Shown here piece by piece: positions 56,053 through 64,000 of a DNA stretch of 64,000 nucleotides. The position numbers and the translations under genes are program-made. The stretch lies in contig JAKFYH010000021.1 in assembly GCA_021730945.1 (NCBI GenBank), forward strand, positions 1 through 64,000. The letters run 5' to 3'. Position 1 is the first letter of the stretch. Every line of letters starts with the position of its first letter. The notes beneath the pieces are model-generated. The model was given only the letters and a program-made list of their open reading frames with translations. It was not told where the DNA came from and ran no database searches. This DNA is from Acidobacteriota bacterium. Lineage in GTDB: Bacteria > Acidobacteriota > Vicinamibacteria > Vicinamibacterales > UBA2999.

Positions 56053-57539
56053 TGCGCCGTCAAAGCGGCATCAGCGTGCCACTGTTCGCGCTGGCCTCGC
56101 GGCAGAGCTGGGGCATTGGCGAGTTCCAGGATCTGGCGGTGTTCGCCCGATGGGCGGCCGAGGCCGGGCAGTCGGTCGTGCAGATTCTGCCGATCAACGA
56201 AATGCCGCCGATCGAGCGGTCGCCCTACTCGGCGATGACGGCCATGGCGCTCGATCCGATCTACATCTCGTTGCCCACCATGGTCGACTTCGAGGGCCTT
56301 GGCGGCGAGCTGGCGCTCGACGCGGCCGACGCCTCGGCGGTGCGACGATTGCGCGCGGCGCCACGCATCGAGTACGCCGGGATTCGGCGGCTCAAGGAGC
56401 GATGGCTGCGGCGGTCGTTTGAGCGGTTCCTCCATCTCGAGGTGTCGCGCGGTTCACCGCGGGCGGCGCGCTTCGATGCGTTCATCGCCGACGAGGCCTG
56501 GTGGCTCGACGAGTACGCGGTGTTCCGCGCGCTCCATGCCTTGCACGAGGAGTTGCCCTGGCAATTGTGGCCCGAGCCGCTGGCGCGGGCCGAGCCGGCG
56601 GCCGTCAAGGCGGCGCGTGGCGCACTGCACCTTGAAATTCGCTACCGCATGTACCTGCAGTGGATCGCCGCCGAGCAGTGGGCCGACGCCAAGCGGCTGG
56701 CGTGGCCGACACGAATTTTCGGCGACTTGCCTTTCATGAATGCCGCCGACAGTCCCGATGTATGGGCGCGGCAGGACGAATTTCGCTTCGATGCCACGAT
56801 TGGCGTGCCTCCCGATGCATTCAGCGACACCGGCCAGGATTGGGGATTGCCGCCGTGGCGGTGGGACACCATGGCGGCCACCGACTTCGCCTGGATGCGC
56901 GCCCGGGCGCGCCGCTATGCCGCGCTCTACGACGGCTTCCGAATCGATCACCTCGTGGGCTTGTATCGCATGTACATCCGGCCGATCGACACGGCGGTGC
57001 CGGCGTTCTTCGAGCCCGACGGCGAGCCGGCCCAGACTCGCCTGGGCGAGACGATGATCGGCGTGCTGGGCTCTGGGTCGCCCACACCTGAGCTGATCGC
57101 CGAGGACCTGGGCGTGATCCCGGACTTTGTTCGCGCCTCGATGGCCCGGCTCGGCCTGCCTGGACTCAAGGTGCTGCGATGGGAGCGTCAGTGGAAGCAG
57201 CCGGGCACGCCGTTGATTGATCCCAGGGACTATCCCGAGTGCTCGGTGGCGACCACCGGGACCCACGACATCGAGCCGCTGGCATCGACCGCCGACGGGC
57301 AGACCCCCGAGCAGCGCGAGGCCGTGCTGCAGGCCCTGTTGTCGGCGGGTTCGTATCTGTCGCTGATCCCGTTGCAGGACGTATTCGGCTGGACCGATCG
57401 CATCAACACGCCGGCCGTGGTCGACGACATCAACTGGACCTGGCGCCTGCCGTGGCCGGTCGACACCTGGCTGGATGGCCCCGGCACCGTGGCGCCGGCC
57501 GACCTTCTCCGCGGCTGGACGCGCGCCGCCGGCCGCTGA
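56049..57539 (+). CDS. malQ: 4-alpha-glucanotransferase (amylomaltase)
   Basis: This 496-aa GH77 enzyme transfers alpha-1,4-glucan segments during maltodextrin and glycogen turnover. The start MMRRQSGISVPLFALASRQSWGIGEF is typical. The catalytic nucleophile Asp is in DGFRIDHLVGLYR, the acid/base Glu in LIAEDLGVIPDF and the third Asp in TTGTHDIEPLA. The frame is open upstream for 70 codons, but the ATG at 56049 overlaps the aminotransferase stop and begins the conserved sequence. No other glycogen genes are in the window. Confidence 0.94.
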   Translation: MMRRQSGISVPLFALASRQSWGIGEFQDLAVFARWAAEAGQSVVQILPINEMPPIERSPYSAMTAMALDPIYISLPTMVDFEGLGGELALDAADASAVRRLRAAPRIEYAGIRRLKERWLRRSFERFLHLEVSRGSPRAARFDAFIADEAWWLDEYAVFRALHALHEELPWQLWPEPLARAEPAAVKAARGALHLEIRYRMYLQWIAAEQWADAKRLAWPTRIFGDLPFMNAADSPDVWARQDEFRFDATIGVPPDAFSDTGQDWGLPPWRWDTMAATDFAWMRARARRYAALYDGFRIDHLVGLYRMYIRPIDTAVPAFFEPDGEPAQTRLGETMIGVLGSGSPTPELIAEDLGVIPDFVRASMARLGLPGLKVLRWERQWKQPGTPLIDPRDYPECSVATTGTHDIEPLASTADGQTPEQREAVLQALLSAGSYLSLIPLQDVFGWTDRINTPAVVDDINWTWRLPWPVDTWLDGPGTVAPADLLRGWTRAAGR

Positions 57540-57543
57540 CACC

Positions 57544-59127
57544 ATGAGCGCGCAGGATCCCGCCGGCGAGGCCGGCGCCGGTGCCCCAATTGCGGCGCCC
57601 AGCCTCGAGGGCGCCGTCGCCTGGTTGAACGTGGCCGCGCCGATCGCGCTGGCGCAACTGCGCGGCAAGGTCGTGGTGCTCGACTTCTGGACCTACGGCT
57701 GCGTCAACTGCATGCACATCCTGCGTGACCTGAAGACGCTCGAGCAACGCTTTCCCGACGAGCTGGTCGTAATCGGCATTCACTCGCCCAAGTTCACGAA
57801 CGAGAAAGACACCGGCAACCTGAGGCGCATTCTCGTGCGCTACGAGATCGAGCATCCGGTCGCCAACGACGCCGACCACCACATCTGGCGGCGATACGGC
57901 GTGCAGGCGTGGCCCACCCGCGTCATCATCGACCCGGCCGGCAACCTCGTGGGCACCGCCATGGGCGAGGGCAACCTCGAGGGTTTCATCAGCGCCATTC
58001 GCACAGTCATCCGCGTCTTCGATCCGGCGACGGCTGGGTTTGCCGGTTCGCCCGGCGCGCACGACCAGACGATCGATCGCCGGCCGCTGGCGCTCGATCT
58101 CGAGCGCACCCGGCATGCCGATCGCCCGCTGCTGTATCCCGGCAAGGTGTGGGCCGACGAGGCTTCAGGCCGGCTGTTCATTGCCGACTCCAATCACAAT
58201 CGCATCGTGGTCGCGTCGTTGGACGGCCGACTGATCGAAACGATCGGCTCGGGCCTGCAAGGCGACAACGACGGCATCTTCAGCCAGGCGCGGTTCTACC
58301 GGCCGCAGGGCCTGGTACTCGGGTCGGACAACGAGTTGTACGTCGCAGACACCGAGAATCACCAGATTCGGGTGATCGACTTCCCGGCGCGGGCGGTTCA
58401 TACCGTGGCCGGCACCGGCAAGCAGGGGGCATGGAGCGGCGAGGGCGGCGAGGCCATGCGCATCGACCTCAACTCGCCCTGGGACCTGGCACTCAAGCCG
58501 GGCATCTTGATCATCGCCATGGCCGGCCCGCACCAGATCTGGGTGGTCGACCTGCTGCACGACCGCGCTTATCCCTACGCCGGCACCGGCGAAGAGGCGC
58601 GCAAGGACGGCCCCGTCAACACCGCCACGTTCGCGCAGCCATCGGGCCTGGCGCTGGACGGCAACACCCTCTACGTCGCCGACGCCGAAGCCAATGTGGT
58701 GCGGGCGCTTGAGCTGCCGCCCGGGAACAAGGTTACGACCCTCGCCGGCGGTGATCTCTTCGCCTTCGGCGACGAGGACGGCGTGGGCGATACCGCGCGG
58801 CTGCAGCATCCGTTGGGGGTTGCCGTCCACGCCGGTCGCGTCTTCATCGCCGACACCTACAATCACAAGATCAAGATGCTCGACCCGTCGACCGGGCAAG
58901 TGACGACGCTGGCCGGCACTGGCCGGGCTGGCCACGCTGATGGCCCGGCGGCGACCGCGCAGTTCTTCGAGCCCGGCGGCCTGTCGGTGGCCGGCCACAC
59001 GCTCTACATTGCCGACACCAACAACCACGCCGTCCGCACCATCGATCTCGCGACGAAACAAGTGGGGACGCTGGAGATTGCCGGCCTGGCGCCGCCGGTC
59101 GCGTGGAGCTACCTTCGCCGCGGGTGA
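57544..59127 (+). CDS. NHLRC2-like thioredoxin-NHL protein
   Basis: This 527-aa protein combines an N-terminal thioredoxin-like domain (about 20-170; redox pair Cys53-Val-Asn-Cys56 in FWTYGCVNCMHIL) with a C-terminal six-bladed NHL propeller (about 200-510; GRLFIADSNHNRIVV, NELYVADTENHQIRV, GRVFIADTYNHKIKM, HTLYIADTNNHAVRT). This is the architecture of human NHLRC2 and its bacterial relatives, whose chemistry remains unclear. No signal peptide is seen. The ATG lies 4 nt after the malQ stop. Confidence 0.92.
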   Translation: MSAQDPAGEAGAGAPIAAPSLEGAVAWLNVAAPIALAQLRGKVVVLDFWTYGCVNCMHILRDLKTLEQRFPDELVVIGIHSPKFTNEKDTGNLRRILVRYEIEHPVANDADHHIWRRYGVQAWPTRVIIDPAGNLVGTAMGEGNLEGFISAIRTVIRVFDPATAGFAGSPGAHDQTIDRRPLALDLERTRHADRPLLYPGKVWADEASGRLFIADSNHNRIVVASLDGRLIETIGSGLQGDNDGIFSQARFYRPQGLVLGSDNELYVADTENHQIRVIDFPARAVHTVAGTGKQGAWSGEGGEAMRIDLNSPWDLALKPGILIIAMAGPHQIWVVDLLHDRAYPYAGTGEEARKDGPVNTATFAQPSGLALDGNTLYVADAEANVVRALELPPGNKVTTLAGGDLFAFGDEDGVGDTARLQHPLGVAVHAGRVFIADTYNHKIKMLDPSTGQVTTLAGTGRAGHADGPAATAQFFEPGGLSVAGHTLYIADTNNHAVRTIDLATKQVGTLEIAGLAPPVAWSYLRRG

Positions 59128-59129
59128 AC

Positions 59130-59135
59130 TACACT
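59130..59135 (+). promoter_or_regulatory. -10 element (TACACT), leaderless, phosphodiesterase gene
   Basis: TACACT ends 6 nt before the GTG at 59142, giving an internal promoter just after the NHLRC2-like gene and deciding the start of the next one. Confidence 0.45.
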
Positions 59136-59141
59136 CTTGCC

Positions 59142-60377
59142 GTGATTCGCCGCACCGTGCTGGGCCTGCTGATGCTGCTGGCAGCGCTTGGCTGCCGTCC
59201 CTCAACCCCGCCGCCGTCCGATCGCCCCATCCTGATCCTGATCTCGATCGACGGCTGGCGCTGGGACTACCTCGAGCGTTTCGCGCCGCCCACCCTGTCG
59301 CGGCTGGCGGCGGAAGGGGTGCGATCCGAGGGACTGATCCCGCAGTTTCCGTCGAAGACCTTTCCCAATCACTACACGATCGTCACCGGACTCACGCTGG
59401 CACACCACGGCATCGTCTCGAACAACATGCGGGCGCCCGATATTCCCGGCGCCTACGCGATGTCGAACCGTGACGTGCTCGCCGATCCGCGGTGGTGGGG
59501 AGGAGATCCCATCTGGAACACGGCTGAACGGCAGGGCCTGATCGCCGCGCCGATGTTCTGGCCTGGGTCGGAGGCCCCGATCGGCGGCCGCCACGCCACC
59601 TTCTGGCGTCCGTTCGACGACGACCTGTCGAATGCGGATCGGGTCAGCCAGTTGCTTGCCTGGTTGCGGTTGCCTGAAGGAGAGCGGCCATCGTTTCTCA
59701 CGCTGTATATCAGCGATGTCGACAACGCCGGCCACACCTTCGGGCCTGACGCTCAGCAGACCCGGGCGGCCGCGCTTGGCGCCGATCGCTCGGTGGGCGA
59801 GCTGGTCGCCGGCGTCGCCGCCGCCGGGCTGGCCGATCGCGTCAACTACGTCATTGTCAGCGACCATGGCATGGCCGCACTCAGCCGCGACCGGATGATC
59901 GTGGTGGATGACTACATCGATCCCGCCACGGCCGACATCGTCGATTGGGCGCCGGTGCTGGGGTTGTCGCCGAAGGATGGCGACGTCGACAAGATGTACG
60001 CGGCGCTCAAGGACAAGCATCCTCACTTGCAGGTGTACCGCCGCGACGACATCCCGCCCGTCTATGGACTGGCCGGGCATCCGCGGGTGCCGCCGGTTGT
60101 CGGCATTGCCGACGAGGGGTGGTACATCACCTCGAGGAGCGAGGCCACGCGCTGGGAACAGCATGAGCGAGACTCGCCCGGCGGCACGCACGGCTACGAT
60201 GCGCGGGCCAGGTCGATGCAGGGTTTGTTTATTGCCGCTGGTCCCGGTCTGCGCCGCGGTCTGATCACGGGACCATTGGAGAACATTCACCTCTACAATC
60301 TGATGTGCGCCGTGCTCGGCCTTAACCCTTCACCGAACGACGGCGACCCGGCTGTCATTCAGGACATGTTGCGATAA
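59142..60377 (+). CDS. NPP-type alkaline-phosphatase-superfamily lipoprotein
   Basis: This 411-aa enzyme of the nucleotide pyrophosphatase/phosphodiesterase family has an N-terminal lipobox-like LAALGC (Cys18), so a lipid anchor is likely. The first metal Asp37 is in LISIDGWRWDY and the catalytic Thr73 in FPSKTFPNHYT; later metal ligands are in ISDVDNAGHTFGPD, VSDHGMAAL and the His of GGTHGYDA. It should hydrolyse phosphodiesters or pyrophosphates outside the inner membrane. The GTG at 59142 is chosen from the TACACT box 6 nt upstream and because it puts the lipobox at the usual place. A transporter gene follows after 2 nt. Confidence 0.9.
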   Translation: MIRRTVLGLLMLLAALGCRPSTPPPSDRPILILISIDGWRWDYLERFAPPTLSRLAAEGVRSEGLIPQFPSKTFPNHYTIVTGLTLAHHGIVSNNMRAPDIPGAYAMSNRDVLADPRWWGGDPIWNTAERQGLIAAPMFWPGSEAPIGGRHATFWRPFDDDLSNADRVSQLLAWLRLPEGERPSFLTLYISDVDNAGHTFGPDAQQTRAAALGADRSVGELVAGVAAAGLADRVNYVIVSDHGMAALSRDRMIVVDDYIDPATADIVDWAPVLGLSPKDGDVDKMYAALKDKHPHLQVYRRDDIPPVYGLAGHPRVPPVVGIADEGWYITSRSEATRWEQHERDSPGGTHGYDARARSMQGLFIAAGPGLRRGLITGPLENIHLYNLMCAVLGLNPSPNDGDPAVIQDMLR

Positions 60378-60379
60378 CC

Positions 60380-61693
60380 ATGATGTCGAATGCTTCCGCC
60401 AGTCCGTCTCCGTCCAATCGCATCACGGCTGCCGGGTGGCGCATCGTGTTGCTGGCCAGCCTCGGCGGCACGCTTGAGTTCTACGACTTCGTCATCTTCG
60501 GCGTGTTCGCCCGCGACATTGCCGCCGCCGTGTTTCCCAACGAGTCGCCGATCGTTTCCCTGATGGCGGCGTTTGCCACGTTTGCGGCCGGCTACCTGGC
60601 GCGGCCGCTCGGCGGCATCATTCTCAGTCACTACGGCGATCGCTACGGGCGGCGGCAGGTGTTCTTGTGGTCGGTGTTTGTCATGTCGGCGGCCACCCTG
60701 GGCATGGGGCTGGTGCCGTCGTACGCGCAGTGGGGCGTGGCGGCCAGCGCGCTGATGGTCATCCTGAGATTGCTTCAGGGCTTCTGCCTTGGCGGCGAAT
60801 TGCCCGGTGCCCTGACCTACGTGGTCGAGACCGCGCCTCGGATCGCGCCGCTGGTGTGCGGAGTGGTGTTTGCGTGCGTCACCATGGGCGTGGCCGTGGC
60901 GACCGCGGTCAGCCTGTCGGTGCGAACCTGGCTGGATCCGGCGCTGGTGCCGGTGTACGGCTGGCGCATCGCGTTTATCCTCGGCGGTCTTGGCGGCGTG
61001 CTCAGCTTCGTGCTGCGGCGGTCGCTCGAGGAGTCGCCGGAGTTCGAGCGGATGAAAAGCCTGGCCTCGAAGCAGCCGTTTGGCGACCTGCTGCGCACGC
61101 ACAAGACCCAGGTGCTGGTCGGTTGTGCCGTGCTTGCCGGCACGGCGTGTTTCAACGGGCTGTATTTTTCGCACATGCCGGCCTACCTGTCGGCCGTGCT
61201 GCAGTACGACCCGCGCCAGGCGATCTTTTCGCAAACTGTCGGGGTCATCACCTCCGCGATCGCCATCCTGGCCACTGGGTGGCTGGGCGATCGCATCGCA
61301 CCGCGCCACCTGCTGCGTCTCGGGGTGACGTTGCTGCTGGTGTTCTCGTATCCGTTCTACCTGGCTCTTGAGTCACGCTCGGTCAACCTGACGCTGCTCC
61401 TGGTGTTGGCCGGGCTGGCCGCCGGCTTCACCAATGGGTCGTTTGCCGTGCTGTTGACCGACCTGTTTCCCACCCGCATTCGCTTCACCGGCGTGGCGCT
61501 GGTGTTCAACGTGAGCTTCACGTTGTTCAGCGGCACCGCTCCCCTCGTGGCCACGTCGCTGATCGGCGAGACGGGCCGCAACGCCTCGCCGGCGTTCCTG
61601 ATGATTGGCAGCGCTATTCTGGCGCTGGCGGGCAGCCTGTGGGTCGAACGGCATGGCGGCAACGTGATGCGCCGGCCGGCAGCGGCAGCCTAG
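60380..61693 (+). CDS. MFS transporter of the metabolite:H+ symporter type
   Basis: This 437-aa protein has 12 helices. The N-terminal LGGTLEFYDFVIFGVFA is the opening of the metabolite:H+ symporter (ProP/KgtP/ShiA-like) subgroup; RPLGGIILSHYGDRYGRRQVF is the loop 2-3 motif, and LRLLQGFCLGGELPG and LEESPEFERMK are further family blocks. It likely brings in a carboxylate, betaine or similar solute with protons; the substrate is undecided. It starts 2 nt after the NPP gene, suggesting that the phosphodiesterase product or a linked compound is taken up. Confidence 0.9.
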   Translation: MMSNASASPSPSNRITAAGWRIVLLASLGGTLEFYDFVIFGVFARDIAAAVFPNESPIVSLMAAFATFAAGYLARPLGGIILSHYGDRYGRRQVFLWSVFVMSAATLGMGLVPSYAQWGVAASALMVILRLLQGFCLGGELPGALTYVVETAPRIAPLVCGVVFACVTMGVAVATAVSLSVRTWLDPALVPVYGWRIAFILGGLGGVLSFVLRRSLEESPEFERMKSLASKQPFGDLLRTHKTQVLVGCAVLAGTACFNGLYFSHMPAYLSAVLQYDPRQAIFSQTVGVITSAIAILATGWLGDRIAPRHLLRLGVTLLLVFSYPFYLALESRSVNLTLLLVLAGLAAGFTNGSFAVLLTDLFPTRIRFTGVALVFNVSFTLFSGTAPLVATSLIGETGRNASPAFLMIGSAILALAGSLWVERHGGNVMRRPAAAA

Positions 61694-61772
61694 CCGCCGC
61701 GCATCGAGAGTTTCTCGGTTGCTGTCCGTCTATGCCTGTGCGGGCGGGCAGCCCCACCGGAGGAGGCGACCA

Positions 61773-62603
61773 ATGATCATCGTCAGTTGCCGCAAGGACT
61801 TTGCATCCGACTACTTCTTCAGCGACGCGCTCGTCATAAGGGATTACCCCAATCCGGCCAACCTGTCGGTATTCACCGAGATCACTGAGCAGGATCTCCA
61901 GGCCCGGGCGGCCGGCCGGCATGTGCTGACCCTCGTGCACGGCTATCGCAACCCACTGAAGAACGCCGTCACCGCCTACAAGGAACTGGCCGCGTCACTG
62001 GCGGCTGCCGGCCTGTTGGTGGAGAATTCGCCGGCGCCGAACAACCAATACGGCCTGGCGGTGGGATTTGTCTGGCCCGGCTTTCGCACCAAGGTGCTCG
62101 GCTTCATTGCGGCCAGACCGGCCGCCAGTCGCGCCGGGGGATTTCTGCGCCAACTGCTCCACGGGGTGCGAGTCACCGCCCGGACGGTCGACATCCAAAC
62201 CCACAGTCTGGGCGCCCGGGTCGCCTTGCAGGCCCTGTCCACCGACGACAGCCTCTGGGTGGACAACCTGATGCTGACCGCCCCGGCCGTGGACAACGAG
62301 TGCCTGGAGCCGAACCAGGAGTTCTTCGAAGCCATCGACAGTTGTGGCCGCGTGGTGGTCTACCACTCGAAACACGATCCGGTCCTCAAGGCCTACGTCG
62401 GCGCCGCGCTGGATCGCGCGCTCGGCAGCAAGGGTCCGGAGCACAAGAGCATCATTCTCGCGCAGTGCCCCAACGTGTTCGTCGTCGATTGCCAGTCGCA
62501 GGTCAAGCAGCACAGCGACTACCGCAAAAAGGCGAAGTACATCGAACACTGGGCCGGGGTGTTGAGCCAGGTACCGCTGCCGCGCTACGACGCGCTTGCA
62601 TGA
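61773..62603 (+). CDS. alpha/beta hydrolase (DUF900-like)
   Basis: This 276-aa protein has MIIVSCRKDFASDYFF at the start, HVLTLVHGYRNPLKN as the oxyanion/HG loop, TVDIQTHSLGARVALQAL as the nucleophile elbow (Ser in HSLG), and a late Asp and His pattern (VYHSKHDPVLKAYV). This is the lipase/esterase-like fold of the DUF900 group. The substrate is unknown; no signal peptide is seen. A GGAGGAGG site 7-8 nt before the ATG at 61773 makes the start firm and shows a leadered message. Confidence 0.8.
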   Translation: MIIVSCRKDFASDYFFSDALVIRDYPNPANLSVFTEITEQDLQARAAGRHVLTLVHGYRNPLKNAVTAYKELAASLAAAGLLVENSPAPNNQYGLAVGFVWPGFRTKVLGFIAARPAASRAGGFLRQLLHGVRVTARTVDIQTHSLGARVALQALSTDDSLWVDNLMLTAPAVDNECLEPNQEFFEAIDSCGRVVVYHSKHDPVLKAYVGAALDRALGSKGPEHKSIILAQCPNVFVVDCQSQVKQHSDYRKKAKYIEHWAGVLSQVPLPRYDALA

Positions 62604-62745
62604 ACCGCGTCTTGACGATTGACCGTCACAGGTGACCTCACGGGCCTGCGAACTATTCAGCGCCGGTTCCTGCGGTGTTGGGGGATATTTCCGACCCCCG
62701 CGGCACCTCCGCTGTGGGGCGATCAACGGCCGGGTTCTTGCAGTC

Positions 62746-62770
62746 AGCCGGTTACAGCCGATTACCGGCT
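62746..62770. promoter_or_regulatory. dyad AGCCGGT-N11-ACCGGCT over the -35 region
   Basis: Perfect 7-bp inverted arms with an 11-base centre, containing a T-N11-A pair, end 13 nt before the TACAAT -10 box. The position covers the -35 region, so a regulator bound here would control the small membrane protein gene. The spacing matches LysR-type sites. Confidence 0.5.
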
Positions 62771-62783
62771 CTCGCATGTCAGG

Positions 62784-62789
62784 TACAAT
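62784..62789 (+). promoter_or_regulatory. -10 element (TACAAT), leaderless
   Basis: TACAAT ends 6 nt before the ATG at 62796 and fixes that start in a frame that is open upstream to 62619. Confidence 0.5.
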
Positions 62790-62795
62790 GCCGTG

Positions 62796-63335
62796 ATGCT
62801 CTCCCGTCCCTACACGTGGCCGTCGCGCCTCGAGCGGTATCGCTCGCTGGCCCGGACGACGGCGGTCGTGGCTGGAGCGCTGCTGGTGGCCTTCCACGGC
62901 TGGCTGTTCGCGTCGCAAGCTGCGGCCGGACGGCTGGAGGATCCGTGGCTGGTCTTCCGCTGGATTGTCGCCGCCGGACTGGTGGCCGCCTTCGCCGGCC
63001 TTCGCCGGCGTGGCGTTTCAGTGTGGAGCCGTCAGGGCATTGCCGTGTGGGTGCTGGCGGCTTTGCTGCATGGCCCGGCCGTGGCCACCGACCTCGGCGA
63101 TTCCGTCAATGCGCTGGCGCTGCCGGAGACCGTGGCCACACTGGTGCTCCAGCAACTGGTGTCGGTGTCGACGCTGGTCGTCGCGCTGTGGTTACTGGCC
63201 GGTCTGCTCGCGACCCGCCGCGACCGGCACGCCCGCCTCTACGCTGGCCCGGTCGGCGCGACCGGCCTGGCCGGAATCTTCGGCGATGGGTTTTCCCCGC
63301 ACTACGCCTCTCGACCGCCTCCGCGCGAACGTTAA
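62796..63335 (+). CDS. membrane protein of unknown function
   Basis: This 179-aa protein has about four hydrophobic helices (about 22-42, 55-75, 88-105 and 120-145) and a basic, Gly/Pro-rich C-terminal tail (about 146-179). No family is recognised. The start is set by a TACAAT box with no ribosome site, and a dyad operator lies upstream. It precedes a TonB-dependent receptor by 70 nt on the same strand. In other bacteria small membrane proteins beside metal-uptake receptors are common, so a link to regulated metal or cofactor uptake is possible but unproven. Confidence 0.7.
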   Translation: MLSRPYTWPSRLERYRSLARTTAVVAGALLVAFHGWLFASQAAAGRLEDPWLVFRWIVAAGLVAAFAGLRRRGVSVWSRQGIAVWVLAALLHGPAVATDLGDSVNALALPETVATLVLQQLVSVSTLVVALWLLAGLLATRRDRHARLYAGPVGATGLAGIFGDGFSPHYASRPPPRER

Positions 63336-63371
63336 GACGCGTCTCCCTCTTAACTCATAGTTCGTAACTCT

Positions 63372-63390
63372 GAACCCGGTACCCGGGTTC
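63372..63390. promoter_or_regulatory. dyad GAACCCGG-TAC-CCGGGTTC upstream of the TonB receptor
   Basis: Perfect 8-bp inverted arms separated by 3 bases end 15 nt before the receptor ATG. The site could be an operator or a short mRNA hairpin just upstream of the GGAG ribosome site. A GTTAAG/CTTAAC pair lies immediately before it (about 63331-63356). Confidence 0.5.
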
Positions 63391-63405
63391 GCGGAGCATT
63401 TGATC

Positions 63406-64000
63406 ATGCGTAGCATTCGTGTCTTCATGTTTGCGGCGGCGCTCTTTGCCGCCACCCCCGGCCTGGCTGCCACCATTCGCGGTTCGGTCCTTGATTCGTC
63501 AGGCGCCGCGGTGCCGTCGGCGCAGGTCATCCTGCGCGCGGTCGCCAGCGGCCAGGAAACCGTCGTCGAAACCGATGGCCAGGGGCGCTATCGTGTCGAC
63601 GCGCCGGCCACCGGCACTTACCTGGTGATCGTCAGCCGTGCGGGCTTTTCCGAAGCGGCGCGCACCGTTGTCGTGGAACAGGCCGAGGCGGAGCTGGAGC
63701 TTTCGTTCGCACTCGACATTGGCGTGCTGAGCGCCGAGGTCAGCGTGACGGCCAGCCGATCGGAGCGCGAAGTGCGCCAGATCCCGCTGCACGTCGAAAC
63801 CATTTCCCAGGCGGCGATCGAACAGTCGAACCCGCTGTCGACCGGCGACACCCTCGCCTCGGCGGTCAACGTGACACCGGTGGGCAACGGGCCGTTTGGC
63901 GTGCGTCCGCGCCTGCGCGGCCTGGACTCCACGCGACTGCTGGTGCTGGTGGACGGCGAGCGCCTGAACACCGCCCGCCAGGCCACCGACCGGACCGGCG
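63406..64000 (+). CDS. TonB-dependent outer-membrane receptor, 5' part (runs off the window)
   Basis: At least 198 residues are present and the frame is still open at the end of the window. A signal peptide (MRSIRVFMFAAALFAATPGLA) is followed by a carboxypeptidase-regulatory-like beta-sandwich (about 22-105; IRGSVLDSSGAAVPSAQVIL, TDGQGRYRVDAPATGTYLV). The plug domain begins at about 110 (VSVTASRSEREVRQIPLHVETI; VRPRLRGLDSTRLLVLVDGERLN). It should import a scarce ligand such as a siderophore, cobalamin or glycan using TonB energy. A GGAG site lies 9 nt before the ATG, and a strong dyad sits just upstream of that. Confidence 0.92.
   Translation, partial: MRSIRVFMFAAALFAATPGLAATIRGSVLDSSGAAVPSAQVILRAVASGQETVVETDGQGRYRVDAPATGTYLVIVSRAGFSEAARTVVVEQAEAELELSFALDIGVLSAEVSVTASRSEREVRQIPLHVETISQAAIEQSNPLSTGDTLASAVNVTPVGNGPFGVRPRLRGLDSTRLLVLVDGERLNTARQATDRTG

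Overview
The window is a GC-rich, gene-dense chromosomal segment from a Gram-negative, aerobic, heterotrophic bacterium. The gene set fits an acidobacterium, most likely of the Vicinamibacteria (subdivision 6) type. Supporting families are DUF5916/CBM9-like outer-membrane proteins, paired M61 peptidases with PDZ domains, a secreted S9 peptidase, an M49 peptidase, a Ser/Thr kinase with a long TPR tail, a TonB-dependent receptor with an N-terminal carboxypeptidase-regulatory-like domain, and a fused haem-copper oxidase I+III subunit. The taxonomic call is inference; there is no rRNA gene in the window.

Layout. 1-570: tRNA-Ser(GCT) followed by a hairpin-bearing tandem repeat. 571-4963 (+): AmpG-like MFS permease, two secreted proteins (one unknown, one NHL propeller) and an exported (Tat) alanine racemase, converging on a secreted S9 peptidase (4974-7289, -). 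7356-12316 (-): a homogentisate-pathway operon (unknown protein, 4-hydroxyphenylpyruvate dioxygenase, Rieske ferredoxin, homogentisate dioxygenase, fumarylacetoacetase), divergent from a LysR regulator with an inverted repeat between them. 13365-19861: small membrane protein, amidohydrolase, a GNAT-nitrilase fusion whose nucleophile Cys reads as Gly, a PgpH-like HD phosphohydrolase and a tandem USP. 19908-27210 (+): SLC12-like transporter, MASE1 hybrid histidine kinase and a translationally coupled Ser/Thr kinase. 27219-36047: M20 amidohydrolase, two M61 peptidases, rhodanese and a cytochrome oxidase operon that includes a 50-aa membrane microprotein. 36171-40913: DUF5916 protein, an inverted-repeat array, a small CC-ending protein, an ArsA/Get3-like ATPase and a DinB-fold protein. 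41028-46845: penicillin acylase-family enzyme divergent from an ArgH-like lyase, then a sodium symporter bracketed by two roughly 30-aa single-helix microproteins. 46897-50864: YciI-like protein, second DUF5916 protein, beta-CASP nuclease. 50867-62603 (+): M49 peptidase, HEAT-cyclophilin, aminotransferase, MalQ, NHLRC2-like thioredoxin, NPP-type phosphodiesterase, MHS transporter, alpha/beta hydrolase. 62796-64000: small membrane protein and the 5' part of a TonB receptor.

Global signals. (1) Most genes that lead a transcription unit carry a TANNNT hexamer only 6-9 nt before the start codon and lack a Shine-Dalgarno, whereas many other genes have GGAGG-like sites or stop/start overlaps. This points to widespread leaderless transcription. 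Two divergent gene pairs share one overlapping, quasi-palindromic -10 element, and a third pair has the same shared -10 heptamer with one side led. (2) A 9-bp-based minisatellite (GGGCCRCAG head plus ATGACRCAG units) occurs at three loci within 11 kb: between divergent genes, in frame inside the oxidase fusion gene, and running into the start of the ArsA-like gene. (3) Five convergent gene pairs are separated by only 0-22 nt.

Many genes are chained by ATGA/GTGA/TGATG overlaps, so the small open frames at 31751, 44961 and 46747 are probably real translated genes.
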